11,899 bases of DNA from Deltaproteobacteria bacterium (lineage in GTDB: Bacteria > Desulfobacterota > JADFXK01): the NCBI GenBank assembly GCA_015233295.1, contig JADFYC010000075.1, positions 492 through 12,390 of the forward strand. Reading direction: 5' to 3'. Under the pieces are notes generated by a model. It had not been told where the DNA came from and did no database searches. It saw only the letters and a program-made list of their open reading frames with translations. Both the position numbers and the translations under genes were made by a program. This document shows positions 7,283-11,899 of the stretch, piece after piece. Each line of letters starts with the position of its first letter. The first letter of the stretch is position 1.

Positions 7283-8151
7283 TTAGCATTGAAGGTATTT
7301 CAGTCTCTTACGGCAAGCATGAAGTTCTAAAGGACATTTCTTGCCACATTCAGGGCGGCCAGGTCGTTTCGGTTCTCGGGATGAACGGTTCGGGTAAAAG
7401 CACGTTGCTCAAGACCATCAACAGAATATTGCATCCCCATAGGGGTACCGTTCATCTGTATGGACAAAATACCGGCCGTATGTCACGGGAACAACTGGCC
7501 CGGAGCATTGGATACATGCCGCAGAAATCACGGGCGGTTGACTGCACGGTTTTTGAGGCGGTGCTCATTGGGCGGAAGCCCCATATGGCCTGGCATGTCT
7601 CGACCAAAGACATTGAGGAGACCAGTAAGATCATCCAACTCATGGGACTTGGCCCATATGCCGACCGCAACACCACGGAACTGAGCGGCGGAGAACTCCA
7701 GCGAGTCGTCATTGCTCGGGCATTGGCCCAGGCGCCGCAGGTTCTGCTCCTGGACGAACCGGTAAACCATCTCGATATCAAGAGCCAGCTTGAAGTGATG
7801 ACCCTTATCCGGGATGTGACCAGACGGCTCGGCCTGGTGACCATTACGGTCATGCACGATCTGAACATCGCTCTCCGCTTCTCGGACAAATTCATGATGA
7901 TGGCGGACGGAATACTCTTTGCCACTGGAGGACGGGAAGTGGTCACAGCCGAAAATATCAAGGAGGTCTATAAACTCAACGTCATGGTCCGAGAGATGGA
8001 AGGAATATCGGTGGTTATCCCCTGTCATGACCAGGGATCATGTTGCCGTAACGAGATATCCACTACTTCTCCTTCCAGGAAGTTAAGGCCGTGTCATCAA
8101 TTCACTAACGGAAAAGTGAGCTTACAGTATGGGCCAAAGAGAATTTTTTGA
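7279..8151 (+). CDS. FepC/BtuD-type ABC importer ATPase with Cys-containing C-terminal tail
   Basis: The ATP-hydrolysing subunit for the upstream permease, 290 residues. Walker A GMNGSGKST (34-42), a Q-loop in MPQKS, signature LSGGE (135-139), Walker B LLLDE (156-160) and the H-loop histidine (193) are intact. The start is a TTG that overlaps the permease stop (TTGA); it is supported by a perfect AGGAGG at 7269-7274 and by correct family alignment from the first residue. Usual family members end at about 250-260 residues; here about 40 more follow, with C249, H250, C255, C256, C272 and H273. The gene overlaps the next methyltransferase by 23 bases. The tail could bind metal or could be incidental read-on sequence. 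Confidence 0.92.
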   Translation: MISIEGISVSYGKHEVLKDISCHIQGGQVVSVLGMNGSGKSTLLKTINRILHPHRGTVHLYGQNTGRMSREQLARSIGYMPQKSRAVDCTVFEAVLIGRKPHMAWHVSTKDIEETSKIIQLMGLGPYADRNTTELSGGELQRVVIARALAQAPQVLLLDEPVNHLDIKSQLEVMTLIRDVTRRLGLVTITVMHDLNIALRFSDKFMMMADGILFATGGREVVTAENIKEVYKLNVMVREMEGISVVIPCHDQGSCCRNEISTTSPSRKLRPCHQFTNGKVSLQYGPKRIF

Positions 8152-8725
8152 CCGGATGGCTGAGACGTGGGACCGGGTGTGCCAACACGATCCAGGTAAA
8201 ATAATTGAAATCCTGGATATGGTTGATCTCCGGCCCGGCGACGCGATTCTGGATGTCGGAACCGGCACCGGAATTCTCATTCCCTTTCTTCTGCCGCGGA
8301 TTGGGCCGAATGGTGCCATCACGGCCATTGATATATCGGAAAACATGATTGCAGTGGCCCGGCGAAAATGCCGAAGCGATGCTGTTGAGTTCATGGTGGG
8401 TGACGTGCTGACGACAGAACTGCCCCCGGCTTCCTTCGATGCGGTTATCTGTTATTCCGTTTTTCCGCACTTTAACGATAAGGAACAATCCATCGCCAGG
8501 CTCGGCAGTTACCTGAAGCCGGGTGGAGAACTGGTTGTCTGCCACTCCCAGAGCCGGGATGAGATCAATCAGCGGCATAAGTCTGCCGGGGCGGAGGTGG
8601 CGTCCGACAATCTCCCGGATGCCAGTGAGATTGTCAGATATTTCGTCTTAACCGGCATTGGCCCCAAGTCTATTATAGATGATGAAAGGATGTTTGTGGT
8701 GGTGGGGCGAAAACCGGGTGCTTAG
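8129..8725 (+). CDS. Class I SAM-dependent methyltransferase (UbiE/Methyltransf_11-like)
   Basis: A 198-residue methyltransferase with motif I ILDVGTGTG (40-48), the acidic strand AITAIDISENMI, a motif II-like region SFDAVICYSVFPHF and the post-II LKPGGELVV. It has little beyond the Rossmann core, so the acceptor cannot be inferred. Its ATG lies inside the end of the ATPase gene (23-base overlap), with only a weak purine-rich ribosome-binding site, which suggests translational coupling. It is the last gene of the operon and unlike the first methyltransferase outside the SAM motifs. Two different methyltransferases in one importer operon is unusual. Modification of an imported chelator or corrinoid-like ligand is possible but unproved. 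Confidence 0.85.
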   Translation: MGQREFFDRMAETWDRVCQHDPGKIIEILDMVDLRPGDAILDVGTGTGILIPFLLPRIGPNGAITAIDISENMIAVARRKCRSDAVEFMVGDVLTTELPPASFDAVICYSVFPHFNDKEQSIARLGSYLKPGGELVVCHSQSRDEINQRHKSAGAEVASDNLPDASEIVRYFVLTGIGPKSIIDDERMFVVVGRKPGA

Positions 8726-8742
8726 CTTGTAGAGACAGACAG

Positions 8743-8754
8743 GTAGACGTCTAC
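8743..8754. repeat. 12-bp perfect palindrome after the importer operon
   Basis: GTAGACGTCTAC reads the same on both strands and sits 18 bases after the last operon gene and about 50 bases before the consensus promoter at 8806. It could be an operator half-site pair or part of a weak terminator, but no T-tract follows and no second copy was seen. Confidence 0.3.
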
Positions 8755-8805
8755 GGATTCACGAGATCGATTAGCTCACCTCTAAGTAAACGAATAACTA
8801 GATAC

Positions 8806-8834
8806 TTGACATTTTTTTCAGGTTTAATTATAAT
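8806..8834 (+). promoter_or_regulatory. Perfect sigma70-type consensus promoter for the His-rich gene
   Basis: TTGACA (8806-8811), a spacer of exactly 17 bases, then TATAAT (8829-8834): both hexamers match the consensus completely. The predicted start near 8841 leaves about 240 bases of leader before the His-rich gene. It is the best promoter in the window and suggests strong basal expression, unless a regulator binds there. Confidence 0.8.
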
Positions 8835-8840
8835 AGATCA

Positions 8841-9079
8841 ATTAGATATGTCTTCATCCTACCGATTATTTAATTTTAGAATATACGAATATACTGCGAC
8901 TGATGCCCGAATATATCCCCCACTGATTTATCTCTACCTTCCATCAGCCCTTTATCAGTCGCCAAGGAAGTGCTTGTTTTGGCCGGACCTGTTTCACCCA
9001 GAAGGAGACCTGAAGGCCTCCCTCTGATTTAATGCACCCACGAAGGGGCGCCATAACCTGATGAACAGGAGGAACTACA
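8841..9079 (+). other. Long untranslated leader of the His-rich gene
   Basis: About 240 bases without a convincing coding frame. It holds a short stem GCCAA (8961-8965)/TTGGC (8979-8983), an imperfect hairpin GGAGACC/GGCCTCC around 9004-9021 and, at its end, AGGAGG (9069-9074) seven bases before the ATG. AGGAGACCTG (9003-9012) recalls the cobalamin-riboswitch B12 box, but the rest of that riboswitch is not recognisable. The length of the leader hints at post-transcriptional control. Confidence 0.4.
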
Positions 9080-9340
9080 ATGGAAGGAACACACGAGCAC
9101 AAACATCTTCATGCACATGATCACAATCATCTGCACGCCCACGAGCACTCTCACGAGGACATGATGCACAGCCATGAACACGACCACCGCCATGCCCATG
9201 AACACCTGCACGAACATCTTCACGAGCATACCCATGGCGGCGTTCCCGGCGTTCACAGTCATGACCACACGGGTGATCACGGGCAACACGATCACGACCA
9301 TCCAACCCACGAGGTAGAACCGCATCAGCATGTCCATTAG
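9080..9340 (+). CDS. Small histidine-rich metal-binding protein
   Basis: An 86-residue protein with 34 histidines by my count (about 40%), mostly as His alternating with Glu, Ala, Asp or Leu, interrupted by one GGVPGV segment. Two methionines lie together near residue 28; there is no cysteine and no signal peptide, so it should be cytoplasmic. Very His-rich small proteins (for example Hpn of Helicobacter) and the His-rich tails of HypB and SlyD bind nickel and also zinc, cobalt or copper. Storage or buffering of the imported metal is the likely role, inferred from composition and context. The start has a perfect AGGAGG with seven-base spacing, and a consensus promoter lies upstream. It forms its own transcription unit, followed by a strong hairpin. 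Confidence 0.82.
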   Translation: MEGTHEHKHLHAHDHNHLHAHEHSHEDMMHSHEHDHRHAHEHLHEHLHEHTHGGVPGVHSHDHTGDHGQHDHDHPTHEVEPHQHVH

Positions 9341-9370
9341 GCAAAACTGATTCTTAACAGCAATTGATAA

Positions 9371-9403
9371 CAGGGGGGAGTGCTTTATCTGCGCTTCCCC
9401 CTG
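9371..9403 (+). terminator. Strong hairpin after the His-rich gene
   Basis: CAGGGGGGAGTGC (9371-9383) pairs over 13 positions, including two wobble pairs, with GCGCTTCCCCCTG (9391-9403) around a seven-base loop. The following CTTTG is a poor T-tract, so it may terminate inefficiently or mainly stabilise the 3' end. Apart from this and the next terminator, the convergent gap 9341-9715 shows nothing recognisable. Confidence 0.6.
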
Positions 9404-9576
9404 CTTTGTGAAGAGCCTGAAACAATCGACCTGGAAGATACTCCTCGTGGATGTAGTTGTTTCAAGGTTGGGTGGCTTGGCCACCCGATTCATTCAGGTT
9501 TCGTACTTTGGAAAAGGCAACTGCGTTGATAACTCCAACGCATCATAACTATTCTTTGGATATAGAAAGTACCTGG

Positions 9577-9601
9577 AAAAGGAGGCTATTCTCCGGCCTC
9601 C
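9577..9601 (-). terminator. Intrinsic terminator of the DUF4198 gene
   Basis: On the minus strand GGAGGC pairs with GCCTCC around an eight- to nine-base loop and runs straight into TTTT, about 115 bases past the DUF4198 stop. On the plus strand no T-tract follows, so it is oriented for the minus-strand gene. Confidence 0.6.
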
Positions 9602-9715
9602 AAAACTTTGCATAAAATACATTGAAAAGAACCATTCAATTGAATGTTTGGTAAGTTATATTCACGGAGCCGTATGAACAGACATTCAGCAGTACCCTCC
9701 ACACGAGGCGGCCGG

Positions 9716-10489
9716 CTACTTCATATCAATGAACTTGACCCAGATTACTGCGGCGATTTCTACGTTCTTGGGATTTCCCTGGTAGGGTATCTTCTTGTCG
9801 TCAGTGCTGACGGCGGAAAAGCCCCACCAACCGGCTCGGGGGGCGGAATAGGTGAACACCCCGTTCTTGTCCGCCTTTATACTCTGGGTGACCATATAGT
9901 CGTTCGGGGCCTTAACCTTCCCATCCTGATTATAAAACTCTACTTCCTCTTTAGCCTCAGGCACGGGCTGACCGTTGAGCATGACCACGCCTTGAAAGAC
10001 GTTGCCGGTATATAATCCGAACGGCCTAGATACGGGGACAATATCCGTTCTTAATCCCACCGGCTTGTCCCACCCCTCATCTTCTCCCAAAGCCGCCACA
10101 TACGTCTTGGTGTAATGGACGATATAGTGGTCTTCCGCCGGCTCCCAGTACGGCTGTGGCTCCATAAAAAAACAGTAAACACCGGGACGGGTGATTTTAT
10201 AGTCTGTTTCCCAGATGGCGTTTTGGTTGACCTTCCTTTCTTTAAGGCTGCTCAACAGATCGATCATCTTACCTTGAGCCGCCACCCCAAAGGCCTTGGG
10301 TTTAGCCAGGTTCATCCCTTTTCTTTCCATGGGGTGCCAAAACAGGGCCTCGATCTTGATGGATTTAGCCTCATCTTTCATCACCATGGGGCTGGAGGGA
10401 ATGATCATGCCGAAATGGGCCAGGGCCGGTCCGGCCGTGAACCCCATCAGGGTAATTGCGACTAAAATGGATTTGATAAGAATGTTCAT
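9716..10489 (-). CDS. DUF4198 periplasmic protein (NikK-like nickel/cobalt uptake component)
   Basis: From the ATG at 10489 the protein has 257 residues: a signal peptide (about 1-23) ending in PALA, followed by a mature N-terminus HFGMIIPS. A histidine directly after the cleavage site and this motif are typical of DUF4198 proteins, which accompany nickel or cobalt transporters (NikK) in several bacteria. Further His, Met and aromatic residues (FWHPMERKGM, PQPYWEPAEDHY) may bind metal. AGGAGG lies eight bases before this start. An in-frame ATG at 10567, with GAGGAG three bases upstream, would add 26 residues ahead of the signal peptide, which is less likely. It is convergent with the His-rich gene and has a roughly 400-base leader with its own nested hairpin. 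Confidence 0.82.
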   Translation of the reverse strand: MNILIKSILVAITLMGFTAGPALAHFGMIIPSSPMVMKDEAKSIKIEALFWHPMERKGMNLAKPKAFGVAAQGKMIDLLSSLKERKVNQNAIWETDYKITRPGVYCFFMEPQPYWEPAEDHYIVHYTKTYVAALGEDEGWDKPVGLRTDIVPVSRPFGLYTGNVFQGVVMLNGQPVPEAKEEVEFYNQDGKVKAPNDYMVTQSIKADKNGVFTYSAPRAGWWGFSAVSTDDKKIPYQGNPKNVEIAAVIWVKFIDMK

Positions 10490-10895
10490 GTTTGATTCCT
10501 CCTGTTGGTTAGTGTTTGCCGAAGACGAACTAGCCGCCTTCAAGAATTTTGAAATCATAGTGTTCATTAACTCCTCACATGAATAGCCAAATCAAAGAAT
10601 TATTCCGTGCCGGCCAAGCAGTCCCGCAGAGTTTGCCGGTCAATTCGGCTGCCCTAAACAAGAAAAGGGCCACGAGTCTACCTCCCTGGATTTTCACACA
10701 GGGTTAAAGGCATTCGTGGCCCTATTTTTCTTATCTAAAAAACAAATGAATTTATGGCCGTCTGGGCAGCCGGATCTAACGGGAAGGTATTTGGTCATGC
10801 AGCACTTTCATAGCGCTATTGACTCCCTGCCCCAACCGGGTTTGACCAATCAGCCTGATCCGTATCATAAACCAAGCGGTCAAGCTTAGCATTTA
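10490..10895 (-). other. Long leader of the DUF4198 gene
   Basis: About 400 bases of untranslated sequence between the predicted minus-strand promoter and the ATG at 10489. It contains the nested hairpin 10656-10732 and a second in-frame start (10567). I see no convincing gene here on either strand. The part between the hairpin and the promoter (about 10733-10895) shows no strong structure by eye. Confidence 0.4.
10656..10732 (-). terminator. Nested hairpin C in the DUF4198 leader (bidirectional terminator or attenuator)
   Basis: AGGGCCACGA (10666-10675) pairs perfectly with TCGTGGCCCT (10714-10723). Inside, CCCTG (10684-10688) pairs with CAGGG (10699-10703). Read on the minus strand it ends in TTTTCTTGTTT, and read on the plus strand in ATTTTTCTT, so it could stop transcription both ways. 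On the minus strand it lies between the promoter and its gene and has the layout of leader element A: 10-bp outer stem, GC-rich linker, inner hairpin, T-tract. Confidence 0.6.
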
Positions 10896-10900
10896 CCTGC

Positions 10901-10930
10901 CGCATATCATGATGGTTAATTTCTTGTCAA
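10901..10930 (-). promoter_or_regulatory. Predicted promoter of the DUF4198 gene
   Basis: On the minus strand TTGACA (10930-10925) is followed after 18 bases by TATGCG (10906-10901), preceded by TG in extended -10 position. The -35 is a perfect match and the -10 is weak. The 18-base spacer and extended -10 are shared with promoters A and A', but the ATGGGACGTG spacer block is absent. It is divergent from promoter A', whose -35 starts at 11034. Confidence 0.45.
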
Positions 10931-11033
10931 GTAACTTAATCGGTTACCCAGAATGTCGCCGCACTTGTCCAAGGTTAACCTGAAATATCCCTTTTGCAAA
11001 ATAATTTTTCATGCGTTTGTCCTGAGGTTTGTC

Positions 11034-11063
11034 TTGACTTTCGTTGATGGGACGTGATAAAGC
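11034..11063 (+). promoter_or_regulatory. Promoter A' upstream of the second receptor, copy of promoter A
   Basis: TTGACT (11034-11039), an 18-base spacer, then TAAAGC (11058-11063) with TG in extended position. The spacer holds ATGGGACGTG (11047-11056), identical to that in promoter A, while the spacer bases before it differ. CAACAA follows the -10 in both copies. Selective conservation of these blocks suggests a shared regulator or a functional RNA 5' end. Confidence 0.6.
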
Positions 11064-11073
11064 AACAAACAAT

Positions 11074-11194
11074 TGCAAAGGTAATTTGCCCGGTTTTTAG
11101 TCATTCTTAAAACTGAAGCAGTCATTGTTGAAATCGAAGCCAAGAAGGCTTGCGCTGAATTATAGCGCATTTCTCTTCTTGGCTTTTTTGTTTT
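11074..11194 (+). promoter_or_regulatory. Structured leader A' (copy of leader A)
   Basis: GCAAA (11075-11079) pairs with TTTGC (11085-11089) around GGTAA, matching the first hairpin of leader A. AAGCCAAGAAG (11137-11147) pairs with CTTCTTGGCTT (11175-11185), then a T-rich tract to 11194. The inner stem TGCGCTG (11151-11157)/TAGCGCA (11163-11169) around AATTA differs from that of leader A at four base pairs, and all four still pair. No gene follows directly; element B' and the second receptor come next. Confidence 0.6.
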
Positions 11195-11305
11195 GGGGTG
11201 ACATTTAATTCGCAACGCCTTAGTTAAACAGAATAAAAGTGGCACTAAACGGAATCGGGTGTTTCACCTGTCGTTAATGTGACGAATGGAACGAGATACA
11301 GGTAT

Positions 11306-11324
11306 TCACAGTTGGGGACTGTGA
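11306..11324 (+). other. Perfect 7-bp hairpin before element B'
   Basis: TCACAGT (11306-11312) pairs with ACTGTGA (11318-11324) around TGGGG. It occupies the place of the hairpins at 1410-1438 relative to element B. It may be a leader stem or an operator dyad. Confidence 0.3.
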
Positions 11325-11361
11325 TTTAAACAAGATGTGTGATTTTCAAAGATTGAGCCTT

Positions 11362-11412
11362 GAAGGCAATTGATGGAAGAATCCATCGGCGTTCTTTTAA
11401 CATTTTTTCTTT
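11362..11412 (+). promoter_or_regulatory. Leader element B' before the second receptor
   Basis: The 31-base core (11362-11392) matches 1463-1493 at all but two positions. GATGGA (11372-11377) pairs perfectly with TCCATC (11382-11387) around AGAA; the G-to-A change replaces the G-U pair of element B with A-U. The outer stem of element B is not preserved, although T-rich sequence follows (11404-11412). The receptor ATG is about 40 bases after the core. Confidence 0.55.
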
Positions 11413-11434
11413 CACCTATTCGAAAGGAACGGAG

Positions 11435-11899
11435 ATGAAAAAGATCAAGCTTTTTTGGATTCTGCCAACAATCGTATGGACGCTCTTAGCTCAATCTGGT
11501 TGGGCTGAAGACAAAAAGGAAGATAAGAAGAAGGATGAAATCAAGCTAGAAGAAATGGTCGTCACGGCCACCCGGACGGAAAAATCGGTCTCCGACGCCC
11601 CGGCCTCGGTCAATGTGGTCACCAAAGAAGAAATAGAAACAAGAAACATCCAAACAATCGATCAGGCTTTGAACGATACGGTCGGGGTATTCAACCGACG
11701 CAGCAAGGGGCTGATGGATACTCTGGCCCAGGTCAGTCTGCGGGGGATACCCGGTCAGAACCGGTCGCTCATTCTTATCGATGGGCTGGCGCTCAACAAC
11801 GCCTATACCGGTGCTCCCATGTGGGCAGGGATTTTCCCTGAGAATGTAGAAAAGGTGGAGGTGGTCAAAGGTCCGTTTTCAAGTCTTTACGGTGGGTAC
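11435..11899 (+). CDS. Second TonB-dependent receptor (partial, cut by the window end)
   Basis: The first 155 codons of another outer-membrane receptor, open to the last base. An N-terminal signal peptide (MKKIK, hydrophobic to about residue 19, likely cut after GWA) is followed by a short Lys/Asp/Glu-rich linker, a TonB box EEMVVTATR (about 39-47) and the plug domain: PASVNVVTKEEI, then TVGVFNRRSKG, VSLRGIPGQNRSLILIDG, and VEKVEVVKGPFSSLYGG. AAGGA and GGAG precede the ATG. It differs from the first receptor in linker and plug sequence, so it is a paralogue rather than a recent copy. It shares the promoter/leader elements with the tonB and first-receptor genes and should be co-regulated with them. 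Confidence 0.9.
   Translation, partial: MKKIKLFWILPTIVWTLLAQSGWAEDKKEDKKKDEIKLEEMVVTATRTEKSVSDAPASVNVVTKEEIETRNIQTIDQALNDTVGVFNRRSKGLMDTLAQVSLRGIPGQNRSLILIDGLALNNAYTGAPMWAGIFPENVEKVEVVKGPFSSLYGGY

Noticed and set aside
8806..9027. Plus-strand 73-codon frame starting inside the consensus promoter
   Set aside because: Its first codons overlap the -35 and -10 hexamers, so it could not be translated from that promoter; the composition is not protein-like.
9029..9493. Minus-strand open frame of 154 residues rich in Val and Met across the His-rich gene
   Set aside because: It is the complement of the CAC/CAT-rich coding repeat, which yields runs of GTG/ATG (Val/Met). It has no ribosome-binding site, and the plus frame explains the base composition.
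9644..10015. Plus-strand 123-codon frame opposite the DUF4198 gene
   Set aside because: Antisense to a signal-peptide protein with a clear family motif; no independent support.
1..11899. CRISPR array, insertion sequence, tRNA or rRNA
   Set aside because: No regularly spaced repeats, transposase-like frame, terminal inverted repeats, or tRNA/rRNA signature sequence was found in the window.

Overview
The window looks like part of an anaerobic deltaproteobacterial genome (Desulfobacterota, sulfate-reducer or syntroph type). This rests on intermediate GC, a TonB/outer-membrane uptake system (so Gram-negative), an FmdE-family protein (PF02663, common in methanogens and anaerobic Desulfobacterota) and a DUF4198 protein. 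The taxonomic call is inference from gene content only.

Layout. Bases 1-36 may be the tail of an upstream gene. A short promoter-leader-terminator unit (about 64-208) precedes a TonB energy transducer (234-1319). A second leader element (1456-1511) lies in the gap before a compact seven-gene plus-strand operon (1659-8725). In order it encodes a TonB-dependent receptor, an FmdE-family protein with a C-terminal zinc finger, a SAM methyltransferase, a periplasmic metal-chelate binding protein, a FecCD-type permease, an ABC ATPase and a second SAM methyltransferase. Most junctions overlap by a few bases, so translation is probably coupled. A separate transcription unit with a perfect consensus sigma70-type promoter (8806-8834) makes an 86-residue protein that is about 40% histidine (9080-9340). 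A minus-strand DUF4198 periplasmic protein (9716-10489) follows, convergent with the His-rich gene. A divergent regulatory region then leads to a second TonB-dependent receptor cut off by the window end (11435-11899).

Function. The genes form a complete route from outer membrane (receptor plus TonB), through periplasm (binding protein, DUF4198 protein), to inner membrane (permease plus ATPase) and cytoplasm (FmdE-like protein, His-rich protein, methyltransferases). ExbB/ExbD are not in the window. The His-rich and DUF4198 proteins make nickel or cobalt, free or chelated, the most likely cargo. An iron, molybdenum or corrinoid ligand is not excluded by the sequence.

Most unusual is the regulation. 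Two near-copies of a promoter plus structured leader (64-208 and 11034-11190) share sequence blocks and a hairpin whose stem changes are compensatory. Two copies of a different 31-base core (1463-1493 and 11362-11392, 29 of 31 identical) precede the two TonB-dependent receptors. A similarly built nested hairpin lies in the leader of the DUF4198 gene. Together they suggest a shared attenuator-type RNA or protein-RNA control of one metal-uptake regulon. I do not recognise it as a known riboswitch class.
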